Shown piece after piece: positions 26,159 through 34,668 of a DNA stretch of 53,411 bases (positions within the stretch are counted from its first letter, which is position 1; each line of letters opens with the position of its first letter). The notes under the pieces were generated by a model. That model made no database searches. It was not told the DNA's origin and saw only the letters and a list, made by a program, of their open reading frames with translations. The DNA comes from an uncultured Eubacterium sp. (lineage in GTDB: Bacteria; Bacillota; Clostridia; Lachnospirales; Lachnospiraceae). The stretch spans positions 1 through 53,411 of the forward strand of contig CAMUML010000027.1 of the NCBI GenBank assembly GCA_947089855.1, read 5' to 3'. The translations under genes were made by a program, and so were the position numbers.

Positions 26159-29100
26159 ATGGATTTTTTGGACAAGAGGGTAAAAGGGATCTGTTCAGAA
26201 CTGGAAAAGCTGAAAGTAAAACAGCGCTTCCCGGTTAAAAAGTGGCAGTACAAAGAAGGTTTTTTTATTACACCGCAGGATGCGCAGGCGTCTGCGGATG
26301 CATGGCGGACGTTTGACTGCGATACGATGCACTGGTATGGGCCAGACCGCCATTGGTGGTTCCAGGCGGCTTATACGGTGCCGCAGGAATTGGATGGAAA
26401 GCATATGTGGATGAAGGTGCGTACCCAGATTGACGAAGCAGACGACGGCAGGAATCCGCAGTTCCTTTTATTTATTAATGGGAAACCGCTGCAAGGGATG
26501 GATATGAACCACAGGGAAGTGCTGCTGTCACAGGACGCATGCGCCGGGGATGTGGTAGACATCCAGATCCAGGCATATACGGGTACGCTGCACAGCGAAT
26601 TTGGGCTGTTCATTGATATATGTGAAGTGGATGCGGAGATTGAAAAACTGTATTATGATTTATGGGTTCCGCTGGAAGCATTCCCGCGGATGGAGGCAGA
26701 AGACCAGGACCGGATTGCACTGACGTACTTGTTAAATGAAACGGTAAACCTGCTGGATTTAAGGACGCCGTATTCACAGGGGTTTTACGAGTCCTTAAAA
26801 GCAGCGTCGGATTATATTGATACAAACCTGTATGGAATCCAGCCAGGGCAGGAAAGCGCCGGTATCGATGCAGCGGCAGGCGGACGGAAAAGTAAAATGC
26901 ATGATGCCGTTTCCCGGTGCAGAAGGGGGATAACGGCATCCTGTATCGGGCATACGCATATCGATGTGGCCTGGTGGTGGACGGTTGCGCAGACAAGGGA
27001 GAAGGTGGCACGCAGTTTTGCGACAGTGCTAAAGCTGATGGAGGAATATCCAAATTACCGTTTTATGTCCAGCCAGCCGCAGCTGTACCAGTTTTTAAAG
27101 GAACGTTATCCAAGCCTTTATGAAAAGGTAAAGCAGCGCGTCAAAGAAAAACGGTGGGAACCGGAAGGCGGCATGTGGGTAGAAGCCGACTGCAACCTGA
27201 CGTCTGGGGAATCGCTGGTACGCCAGTTTATGCATGGAAAACGGTTTTTTAAAGAAGAGTTTGGCGTAGATAACCGCATCCTCTGGCTGCCGGATGTATT
27301 TGGCTACAGCGGTGCGCTGCCGCAGATTATGAAAAAATGTGGTATTGATTATTTTATGACCACAAAGCTGGCATGGAACCAGTTTAATAAAGTGCCTTAT
27401 GATACGATGCGCTGGCGTGGCATTGACGGGTCGGAAGTGCTGACCTACCTCGTTACGACGCTGGAAATCGGCCAGCCGGTAGAGAACTTCTTTACCACAT
27501 ACAATGGAAAGCTGCATCCGGATTCAATCATGGGCGGGTGGAAACGCTACCAAAATAAAGACATCAACGATGATATTTTAGTATGCTACGGCTATGGCGA
27601 TGGAGGCGGTGGCCCGGACAGGCGGATGTTAGAAACTTCCAAGCGTATGGAAAAAGGGATCCGCGGCATTCCGAAAGTACGCCAGGTGTTTGCACGCACG
27701 TTTTTTGAAGAGCTAGAAGAGCGCGTCGAAGGGAACAGGCGGCTTCCGGTATGGGAAGGGGAACTGTATTTTGAGTACCACCGGGGGACGTATACGTCAA
27801 TGGCCAGGAATAAGCGCGCCAACCGCAAAGCCGAGTTTGGGCTAATGGACCTGGAACTGCTATCGGTGCTGGCACAGGGGGCAGGGCTTTTGGAGTATCC
27901 GGCGAAAGAACTGGATGCGATGTGGAAAACGGTCCTGCTAAACCAGTTCCATGATATTTTGCCTGGTTCCAGCATCCATGAAGTGTATGAAGTCACCAAA
28001 CAGGAATACGAAGCGGTAGAAGCACAGCGTACTAGCCTGGCAAATGGACGGCTGGCTGCACTGGCAGGGGATGGTGACGGCCTAACCGTCTTTAATACAA
28101 CAGGCAGCAGGCGAAACGGTATCGTAGCGCTGCCGCAGGCGAAGTCGCAGTCGCTGGTGGACAGTGATGGCGTCCAGTATCCGGTGCAGGCAACCGAAGG
28201 CGGGGCAGTCGTATATTTAAAAGATCTGCCGCCGAAAGGGTATAGGACCTATGCATGGGGCAGCAGCCAGCCAGAAAGCAGTACAGGCAATGGCGGCGGG
28301 CTGGAAAACGGTGCGCCAGGCAGGTTTGTACTGGAAGGCAACAGCCGCCTGGAGACGCCGTTTTATACGGTCTGCCTGGATGAAAACGGCCTGTTTACCA
28401 GCATTTACGATAAGGAAAATGACCGTGAAGTGCTGCAAAAGGGTATGCGTGCGAACCTTATGCGGATGTATGAGGACAAGCCGATTTATTATGATAACTG
28501 GGACATTGATATTTATTATACGGAAAAATATTGGGATGTGGATGGGCTGGAACATATGGAATGGACAGAACTGGGTCCAGTACGCGCCACACTTTCCTTG
28601 ACGCGTAAGGCCAGCAGCTCCCTAATCCGGCAAAACATTTATTTTTATGCAGACAGCAGGCGGATTGATTTTGAAACGTATGTGGACTGGAAAGAGCACC
28701 AGCACCTGCTAAAAGTGCATTTCCCGGTAGATGTGCATACCGATGAAGCGACGTTTGACATCCAGTTTGGAAACCTGACGCGCAAAACCCATCAGAATAC
28801 AAGCTGGGATAAAGCCCGTTTTGAAAGCTGCGGCCAAAAATGGATTGATTTGTCCGAGGGGCATTATGGGGTCAGCTTGTTAAACGACTGCAAATACGGC
28901 CATTCCGTAAGGGATGGGAATATGGCGCTGACGCTGATCAAATCCGGCATTGAGCCAAACCCGGTTACCGACCAGGAAGAGCATTATTTTACGTACGCCA
29001 TCTATCCGCATGCCGGCGGCTGGCGGGAAGCAGGGACGGTACAAGAAGCTTACTGTTTGAATCAGCCTGCACTTGTAGTAAACGGCGGGCAGCCAGGGCA

Positions 29101-29365
29101 GTCTTTTAGCCTGGCAGCAGTAGACAAAGCAAATGTTGTGATAGAAACCGTAAAGGCTTCGGAAGACGGCAAAGGGATCGTCCTACGCTTGTATGAATCG
29201 GAAAATGCGAAAACAAAAACTAAGCTGACGGTGAACCGGCCATTTTCCAAAGCCTATATCTGCAACTTGCTGGAAGAAGAAGAGCAGCCTGCACAGGCGC
29301 TGGGGAATGAGGTTTTGGTAGCGTTAAAGCCGTATGAAGTAGTAACGGTCAAGGTAGTGCCGTAA
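26159..29365 (+). CDS. Alpha-mannosidase, GH38
   Basis: 1068 residues, without signal peptide, so cytoplasmic. The GH38 catalytic domain (about 255-530) has the zinc-binding H267-x-D269 in THIDVAWWW, the nucleophile D379 in WLPDVFGYSGALPQ and the downstream FHDILPGSSIHEVYE. The N-terminal jelly-roll (DTMHWYGPDRHWWFQ region) and C-terminal beta-domains (about 690-1068) match the bacterial class of about 1000-1070 residues. It hydrolyses alpha-linked mannose from imported high-mannose N-glycan fragments, leaving Man-beta-1,4-GlcNAc for the GH130 enzyme. CAGGAGG lies 9 bases before the ATG. The linkage preference (1,2/1,3/1,6) cannot be read from sequence. Confidence 0.92.
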   Translation: MDFLDKRVKGICSELEKLKVKQRFPVKKWQYKEGFFITPQDAQASADAWRTFDCDTMHWYGPDRHWWFQAAYTVPQELDGKHMWMKVRTQIDEADDGRNPQFLLFINGKPLQGMDMNHREVLLSQDACAGDVVDIQIQAYTGTLHSEFGLFIDICEVDAEIEKLYYDLWVPLEAFPRMEAEDQDRIALTYLLNETVNLLDLRTPYSQGFYESLKAASDYIDTNLYGIQPGQESAGIDAAAGGRKSKMHDAVSRCRRGITASCIGHTHIDVAWWWTVAQTREKVARSFATVLKLMEEYPNYRFMSSQPQLYQFLKERYPSLYEKVKQRVKEKRWEPEGGMWVEADCNLTSGESLVRQFMHGKRFFKEEFGVDNRILWLPDVFGYSGALPQIMKKCGIDYFMTTKLAWNQFNKVPYDTMRWRGIDGSEVLTYLVTTLEIGQPVENFFTTYNGKLHPDSIMGGWKRYQNKDINDDILVCYGYGDGGGGPDRRMLETSKRMEKGIRGIPKVRQVFARTFFEELEERVEGNRRLPVWEGELYFEYHRGTYTSMARNKRANRKAEFGLMDLELLSVLAQGAGLLEYPAKELDAMWKTVLLNQFHDILPGSSIHEVYEVTKQEYEAVEAQRTSLANGRLAALAGDGDGLTVFNTTGSRRNGIVALPQAKSQSLVDSDGVQYPVQATEGGAVVYLKDLPPKGYRTYAWGSSQPESSTGNGGGLENGAPGRFVLEGNSRLETPFYTVCLDENGLFTSIYDKENDREVLQKGMRANLMRMYEDKPIYYDNWDIDIYYTEKYWDVDGLEHMEWTELGPVRATLSLTRKASSSLIRQNIYFYADSRRIDFETYVDWKEHQHLLKVHFPVDVHTDEATFDIQFGNLTRKTHQNTSWDKARFESCGQKWIDLSEGHYGVSLLNDCKYGHSVRDGNMALTLIKSGIEPNPVTDQEEHYFTYAIYPHAGGWREAGTVQEAYCLNQPALVVNGGQPGQSFSLAAVDKANVVIETVKASEDGKGIVLRLYESENAKTKTKLTVNRPFSKAYICNLLEEEEQPAQALGNEVLVALKPYEVVTVKVVP

Positions 29366-29422
29366 AAAGCAGTACCAGGCAAAAAGCCGGTTAGATAAAG
29401 CAGGATAGCAGGAGGAAGATGG

Positions 29423-31723
29423 ATGCATACAAAGGGTACCCAGGCGCCAGAGGCCCGTGCCAGGGCATTGCTGGAGAAAATGACAAGGAAGGAGAAGATC
29501 GGGCAGCTGCGCCAGCGGTTATATGGATTCCATTGTTATCAGATTAAAGATGGGCGGATTTCTTTTACAAAAACGTTCGAACAGGAAGTCGCAGACTGCG
29601 GCGGGCTTGGCACGTTGTATGGGCTGTTCCGTGCAGATCCGTGGTCAGGCAGGCATTATGGGAATGGGCTGTGCGGGGAGCAGGCTGTGAAGGCATATAA
29701 CCAAGTGCAAAATTATGTATTGGAGCATTCCCGCCTGCGGATTCCGGTTATGGTCAGCAGTGAATGCCCGCATGGCCACCAGGCGCTGGATGGCTACCTG
29801 CTGCCGGTGAACTTGGCGGTGGGGGCAGCATTTTCCCCGCAGCTGGCCAAAGAAGCGGCGGCAGTCTGTGCAAAGCAGTTAAAAGGGATGGGCGTCGCAC
29901 TTGCGCTGGTATCGCTTCTGGACATCCTGCGCGACCCAAGATGGGGAAGGTGCGAGGAATGTTTTTCCGAAGACCCTTATCTGGCTTCCTGCCTGGCGGG
30001 GGCAGTTGTAGAAAGTATGCAGGCGCAGGGGTGTGCAGTAGTAGCAAAGCATTTTTGCGGCCAGGGCGAAACAACTGGGGGCGTCAATGCCAGTGCAGCC
30101 AGGATCGGGGAACGCGAGCTGCATGAAATCCACCTGCCAGCAGCCAAGGCCTGCTGTGAGGCTGGTGTTTTGGGCATTATGGCTGCTTATAATGAGATTG
30201 ACGGCGTATACTGCCATGCAAACAGGCAGCTTTTGGAAGGCATCCTGCGCGGGGCTTTTGGTTTTTCAGGCGTGGTTATGGCGGACGGCCTGGCCATTGA
30301 CCAGCTGGATGCCATGACTGGGGATAATGTAGCGTCCGCTGCCGCGGCATTAAAGGCAGGCGTAGATATTGGGCTATGGGACGACGCTTATGCAAAATTG
30401 GACGAAGCGGTGGAGCAGGGGTATGTTTCCGAAAAGGAGATTGACAGGGCCGTGCTGCGTGTGCTTAAATTAAAGTATGCGCTTGGGCTGTTTGACCAGC
30501 CGTTTATCGGCCCAGATGGAAGCCGTAGCGCATACGCTGCACAAAAGGGCTATTTCCAGGCATACGCGTACCAGGACTACCCGCAGTCTCAAAAGCTGGC
30601 GGAAGAATCCGCAGTCCTATTGAAAAATAAGGGCGGGGTACTGCCATTGCTGGATAAAACACTTAAAATTGCAGTGATAGGGCCGGGCGCGGACGATATT
30701 TACAGGCAGATTGGCGATTATTCTCCGCCGCTGAAAAACAGGCAGGCCAGGCCAGAAGCAGGGGATACAAGCAACTGGCAGGAAAACGGTTCAGAAGGCA
30801 GGACTTTATGGGAGGGGCTGTTGGAAGCGTCAGAAGGCAGGACGCTGCGGCTTTGTGATGGGAAAAACCTGGAAGAAGCACAGCATCTGGCGAAATGGAG
30901 CGACGTAGCGGTGCTGGCGCTTGGCGGGTCTTCCAGCCGTTTTGAAGGTGCTGTCTTTGATAAAAACGGGGCGGCCCTAAAAAGCGGGCAGATGGGTATG
31001 GATTGCGGGGAAGGCGTGGATTCTGCGGATATACGGCTGCCGGACGGGCAGGAGCAGTTATTTTCCTGCGTCAAACGAAACGGTAAGAAGATTGTTACCG
31101 TAGTCATTGCCGGGCGTCCATACGCCATCCCGCAGATCAGCCAGGATACGGACGCCCTGCTGTACGTATTTTACCCGGGGCCAATGGGCGGTGCTGCGGT
31201 TGCAAATTTGCTTTATGGAAAGAAATCCCCGTCTGGGCGCCTGTCGGCTTCTTTGCCAAGGAGCGTAGGGCAGCTTCCGGTTTTTTACAATTACCGCAAC
31301 TCGTACCAGGCGATGCATTATTATAATGAGGAAGACGGTGCACTGTATGCGTTTGGGGAAGGGTTTGGCTATTCCTCTTTCCAGGTTACGCAGGTAGAAT
31401 GGGATGGCATCCACCTTAGCTGTATGGTAGAAAACACTGGCAGTTACGAAGATGCTATCGTCCTGCAATGCTACCGCAGGGTTTCCGGTTCTACCACCGT
31501 GCCGCGGGTGCGGGAATTGAAGGCTTTCCAGAAACTATGGCTAAGGAGCGGTGAACGCAAAAAGGCAGCCATTTCGATCGGAAAGGAATTTTTTCAGGTT
31601 TATGGCGCGCAGGGGCAATGGGAAGAAGAACAGGGCCATTGTGAACTGCTGCTCATGGACAGCGGCAAAATCCTCTGGCGTGGGCAAGTTGGTTATACTG
31701 CAAACCGCCAGAATGTACAGTAA
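29423..31723 (+). CDS. Glycoside hydrolase family 3 protein
   Basis: 766 residues, no signal peptide. The GH3 N-terminal barrel (about 20-350) contains VSSECPHGHQALDGYLLPVN, DPRWGRCEECFSEDPYL, VAKHFCGQGETTGGVNA and the nucleophile segment GVVMADGLAID with D288. The C-terminal alpha/beta-sandwich (about 390-630) has the KIAVIGPGADD start, and an Fn3-like end follows. The overall type is that of bacterial beta-glucosidase/beta-xylosidase-like GH3 rather than the short NagZ class. Its substrate is uncertain; in this locus it may act on a beta-linked N-glycan sugar. AGGAGG precedes the ATG. The last ~10 codons and the stop (TANRQNVQ) lie inside the dispersed repeat, so the native C-terminus has been replaced. 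Confidence 0.85.
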   Translation: MHTKGTQAPEARARALLEKMTRKEKIGQLRQRLYGFHCYQIKDGRISFTKTFEQEVADCGGLGTLYGLFRADPWSGRHYGNGLCGEQAVKAYNQVQNYVLEHSRLRIPVMVSSECPHGHQALDGYLLPVNLAVGAAFSPQLAKEAAAVCAKQLKGMGVALALVSLLDILRDPRWGRCEECFSEDPYLASCLAGAVVESMQAQGCAVVAKHFCGQGETTGGVNASAARIGERELHEIHLPAAKACCEAGVLGIMAAYNEIDGVYCHANRQLLEGILRGAFGFSGVVMADGLAIDQLDAMTGDNVASAAAALKAGVDIGLWDDAYAKLDEAVEQGYVSEKEIDRAVLRVLKLKYALGLFDQPFIGPDGSRSAYAAQKGYFQAYAYQDYPQSQKLAEESAVLLKNKGGVLPLLDKTLKIAVIGPGADDIYRQIGDYSPPLKNRQARPEAGDTSNWQENGSEGRTLWEGLLEASEGRTLRLCDGKNLEEAQHLAKWSDVAVLALGGSSSRFEGAVFDKNGAALKSGQMGMDCGEGVDSADIRLPDGQEQLFSCVKRNGKKIVTVVIAGRPYAIPQISQDTDALLYVFYPGPMGGAAVANLLYGKKSPSGRLSASLPRSVGQLPVFYNYRNSYQAMHYYNEEDGALYAFGEGFGYSSFQVTQVEWDGIHLSCMVENTGSYEDAIVLQCYRRVSGSTTVPRVRELKAFQKLWLRSGERKKAAISIGKEFFQVYGAQGQWEEEQGHCELLLMDSGKILWRGQVGYTANRQNVQ

Positions 31724-31796
31724 TGTTAGCCAAGAGAGTGCCTGGCTGGCGGTCTGCAGTCAGGTTATACTGTAAATTTAACTGGTGTGTAGTATA
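31693..31796 (+). repeat. Dispersed hairpin repeat, copy A
   Basis: A 104-bp element that is the same as 43218-43321 apart from four single-base differences. The first part forms a long hairpin (ACTGCAAACCGCCAG with CTGGCGGTCTGCAGT, one mismatch) and the last ~30 bases have ends TATACTG and AGTATA. It overlaps the last 31 bases of the GH3 gene. I see no coding capacity. Confidence 0.85.
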
Positions 31797-31857
31797 AATA
31801 GGCATAGCGGACGCCGGCACTGGGCGGGGTATTTTCAAGAAAGGAACAGGAATAGGC

Positions 31858-32850
31858 ATGTCAGAGAAAACAGGCAAGGTGGCCCTTGGGATTGACCTTG
31901 GCGGAACGGGGATAAAAATAGGGCTGGTGGACGGGTCGTATGAAATTCTTGCGCAGGTTTCCCTGCCGACAGGTGCGCAAAGGCCCTATGGGCAAATTAT
32001 TGCAGATATGGGAGGCGCGGCGGCAAAGCTGCTAAAAGAAAACGGCTATAGCTTTGCACATTGTATCGGGGCCGGAGTAGGAAGCCCAGGGACAGTGGAC
32101 AGTAAAAGCGGTACCGTGCTGTACTCTAACAATATCCGGTGGGAACAGGTACCGCTGGCACGGGAACTGCAAAAATACCTGCCGCTGCCAGTCTTTGTAA
32201 GCAATGATGCAAATTGCGCTGCACTTGGCGAGGTGTTAAAAGGCGCTGCAAAGGGCTGTAAAAACGCAGCATTTTTTACGCTTGGAACTGGGGTAGGCGG
32301 AGGGATTGTCATCGATGGAAAGGTGTTTGAAGGCGGGCATCCTGGCGGAGTAGAGATCGGACATATGAAAATTGGCTCGAAAGGGAGGCGCTGCACCTGC
32401 GGGCGTTTGGACTGCCTGGAAGCATATGCGTCGGCGACCGCCCTTATCCAAGATGCAAAAGATATGGCGGCGCAGCATCCAGAATCTATGCTTTGGGAGC
32501 TATGCGGCCAGGATTTGGAACAAATGGATGCCAAAATGCCGTTTGATGCGGCACAGGCTGGGGATGCCTGCGGCATGGCGCTGGTAAAAGATTATATCGG
32601 GTACCTTGCAGACGGCGTTACCGATATTGCAAATATTTTCCGTCCAGACGTCATTGTGCTTGGCGGAGGCGTAAGTGCGCAAGGCGAAAAGCTGACGGGG
32701 CCTTTAAACGAATATCTGAAAGAAAATTGTTTTGGGGCTGCGGTGGCTTATGTCCCGAAGGTGGTGGTTGCAGAAAATGGAAACCAGGCTGGGATCATTG
32801 GCGCGGCGGGGCTTGTAATGACGTCGGCCACTACGCCAGTATGCCGTTAA
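31858..32850 (+). CDS. ROK-family sugar kinase (glucokinase / GlcNAc or mannose kinase type)
   Basis: 330 residues. The ATP-binding phosphate loop near residues 11-24 is LGIDLGGTGIKIGL, the sugar-binding part has SNDANCAALGE, and the ROK zinc motif GHMKIGSKGRRCTCGRLDCLEAY has the expected His and three Cys. No DNA-binding domain is present, so it is a kinase, not a repressor. It would phosphorylate GlcNAc, glucose or mannose formed by the glycosidases, feeding nagB just downstream (20-base gap). Specificity is inferred from the neighbours only. AGAAAGGAACAGG precedes the ATG. Confidence 0.88.
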   Translation: MSEKTGKVALGIDLGGTGIKIGLVDGSYEILAQVSLPTGAQRPYGQIIADMGGAAAKLLKENGYSFAHCIGAGVGSPGTVDSKSGTVLYSNNIRWEQVPLARELQKYLPLPVFVSNDANCAALGEVLKGAAKGCKNAAFFTLGTGVGGGIVIDGKVFEGGHPGGVEIGHMKIGSKGRRCTCGRLDCLEAYASATALIQDAKDMAAQHPESMLWELCGQDLEQMDAKMPFDAAQAGDACGMALVKDYIGYLADGVTDIANIFRPDVIVLGGGVSAQGEKLTGPLNEYLKENCFGAAVAYVPKVVVAENGNQAGIIGAAGLVMTSATTPVCR

Positions 32851-32870
32851 AAAAATCAGGAGGTTTTGCA

Positions 32871-33599
32871 ATGGAGCTGATCATAGCAGAAAATTACGAT
32901 GAAATGAGCCGGAAAGCTGCCCATATCCTGGCAGCCCAGGTAACTTTAAAACCAGCCAGCGTACTTGGGCTGGCCACAGGTTCTACTCCGCTTGGGATAT
33001 ATGAATACCTGGCGGAGTGGTACCGGGAAGGGGATTTGGATTTCTCACAGGTTACAACGGTCAATTTGGATGAATACTATGGGCTTTCGCCAGAAAATGA
33101 ACAAAGCTACCATTATTTTATGGAAACGAATTTATTTTCCAAAGTAAACCTGCCCGCAGGGAAGCATTACCTGCCGGATGGGAAAAATACCGACAGCCAG
33201 GCGGAATGCAGGCGGTACGAAGATGTAGTGGATTCTTTGGGCGGCATGGACTTGCAGCTGCTTGGCCTGGGGCACAACGGGCATATTGGATTTAATGAGC
33301 CAGCCAGCTGCTTTGAAAAAGAGGTCCATCTGGTCAACCTTTCCGGGCAGACGATCGAAGCAAATAAACGGTTTTTTGCATCGGCCGACGAAGTGCCAAA
33401 GCAGGCATATACAATGGGGATCGGGACGATCTTAAAGGCCCGTAAGATCTTGCTTGTGGTAAGCGGGGAGCAAAAGGCGCAGGCACTGCGCAGTGTGGTG
33501 CAGGGGAAAGTATCCCCACAGGTGCCGGGAAGTATCCTGCAGTTCCATCCGGATGTGGTAGTTGTAGCAGACCGTGCGGCTACGGCAGCACTTGAATAA
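32871..33599 (+). CDS. nagB: Glucosamine-6-phosphate deaminase
   Basis: 242 residues, standard length. The start at 32871 is set by CAGGAGG 8 bases upstream; the open frame extends to 32727 inside the kinase gene. Family motifs are LGLATGSTPLGIYEYL, VNLDEYYGL, LGLGHNGHIGFNEP (active-site region) and ANKRFF. It converts glucosamine-6-P to fructose-6-P and ammonia, the last step of amino-sugar use. In this locus it handles the GlcNAc end of N-glycans. The deacetylase NagA needed before it is not in the window. A strong terminator ends the operon. Confidence 0.95.
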   Translation: MELIIAENYDEMSRKAAHILAAQVTLKPASVLGLATGSTPLGIYEYLAEWYREGDLDFSQVTTVNLDEYYGLSPENEQSYHYFMETNLFSKVNLPAGKHYLPDGKNTDSQAECRRYEDVVDSLGGMDLQLLGLGHNGHIGFNEPASCFEKEVHLVNLSGQTIEANKRFFASADEVPKQAYTMGIGTILKARKILLVVSGEQKAQALRSVVQGKVSPQVPGSILQFHPDVVVVADRAATAALE

Positions 33600-33611
33600 A
33601 GGATTGACGAA

Positions 33612-33649
33612 GCCCCGCAGGCGTGCTGCGGGGCATTCCCTATTTTTTT
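33612..33649. terminator. Rho-independent terminator between nagB and the convergent operon
   Basis: The stem GCCCCGCAG (33612-33620) pairs with CTGCGGGGC (33626-33634), then ATTCCCTA and a 7-T run. On the minus strand the same hairpin follows the 59-residue ORF, so it may serve both. Confidence 0.88.
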
Positions 33650-33650
33650 G

Positions 33651-33830
33651 TCAGGATGTCTTTTGGATATGCTTGCCCTGTGGTACGGGGTATCCGTTGC
33701 CTTGGGAATCGGTGGTGATGGTGTTCGGATCCCTGTGGACGGGCGTATCGCTTTTCAAATGGATCATGCCAGCCTCCCAGGCCCCTTCCGGGATTGTGTG
33801 GACGGGCTTATCTTTTTCTGTTGGCTTCAT
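33651..33830 (-). CDS. Small hydrophilic protein (59 residues), last gene of the ABC operon
   Basis: A short ORF with an excellent ribosome binding site: AAAGGAGG ends 6 bases before the ATG on the minus strand. It overlaps the 3' end of the ABC-2 permease gene by 23 bases in another frame. The product has no signal peptide or membrane segment. It is rich in Pro, His, Thr and charged residues. It has two loosely similar stretches, DKPVHTIPEG and DTPVHRDPNT. I do not recognise it. The convergent terminator begins right after its stop. Position at the end of an ABC export-type operon allows a role as a regulator, substrate or accessory peptide, but no function can be assigned. Confidence 0.65.
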   Translation of the reverse strand: MKPTEKDKPVHTIPEGAWEAGMIHLKSDTPVHRDPNTITTDSQGNGYPVPQGKHIQKTS

Positions 33831-34668
33831 AGATTTCCTCCTTTACAAAAGTGTGGGCAGTTGTTGGACTGCTGTTGGACCCTGATTTAGTGTGTGCAGA
33901 ATATGGGGAAATATGCGGGATTGAGATTGCCATAGCCATATGCGTACTGGCCAGTACAATGGCACATACAGCCGCGGCCCCAAAATCTGCCGGGACGCCT
34001 GCGCCTGCCAGCAAGCCGCCCGCATCCATTAGGTGTACCGGCGAATAATATGTTAGCCCGGCAAACAGGCTAAGGATATAGGCGCCAAGGTAAGCAGCGC
34101 CGGCTGCAAGCAGGACAGCTGTCCCAGAACGCAGGTATACGGAAGCGGGCAGGATGATAGATATAAGCCATAACCCAGACAGATAAAAGCAGCAGGCTGC
34201 AAACAGCAAGTGGGCAGCTACGCGGTTATCCCAAAAGTATGCGTTGTAAGCATAAGTGATGGCAAAACTGGCCCAATACCCTGCCGTCCAAAGTGTAGCC
34301 ATCATACACGCTTTTGCCGCCAGGATTTTCCAGCGGGCCAGCCCTTTTGTTACCATATGGACCAGTGTGCCTTTCTGGAATTCTGCAGTTAGGGTGTTGC
34401 TAAATAGGAGAAGGAAAGTTAGCAGTACAAGCGGCATATTTTTAAAAAACTGCGCCCAGGAAGTTAGGGCATCGATATGGATTTCTTGAAACTGGATACC
34501 GGTTTGGGCAAGCTGGCTGGACATTTGCTCCATTAGCCATGGGGTCAGCTTTGCAACTGCAGGGTTCATAATGCCAAACAGGCAGGAAATTATCATAAGC
34601 AGGGCCAGCTTTCCAGTCCGGGCCTGTTCGGTAAATTCTTTTTTTAGAAATGCTAGAAATGGTGCCAT
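33808..34668 (-). CDS. ABC-2 type transporter permease (YxlG-like)
   Basis: 286 residues from the ATG at 34668; GGAGG precedes it and the ATG shares a base with the stop of the ATPase gene (TAATG). The longer frame upstream lies inside the ATPase gene. About six hydrophobic segments are visible, with an N-terminal cytoplasmic helix FLAFLKKEFTEQARTGKLALLM and motif EFQKGTLVHMVTKGL typical of ABC-2 permeases. It forms the membrane part of the exporter with the upstream ATPase. Substrate is unknown; relatives deal with drugs, peptides or envelope stress. Confidence 0.85.
   Translation of the reverse strand: MAPFLAFLKKEFTEQARTGKLALLMIISCLFGIMNPAVAKLTPWLMEQMSSQLAQTGIQFQEIHIDALTSWAQFFKNMPLVLLTFLLLFSNTLTAEFQKGTLVHMVTKGLARWKILAAKACMMATLWTAGYWASFAITYAYNAYFWDNRVAAHLLFAACCFYLSGLWLISIILPASVYLRSGTAVLLAAGAAYLGAYILSLFAGLTYYSPVHLMDAGGLLAGAGVPADFGAAAVCAIVLASTHMAMAISIPHISPYSAHTKSGSNSSPTTAHTFVKEEIYEANRKR

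Noticed and set aside
32727-32870. Long N-terminal extension of nagB
   Set aside because: It lies in the kinase gene and the CAGGAGG site belongs to the ATG at 32871.
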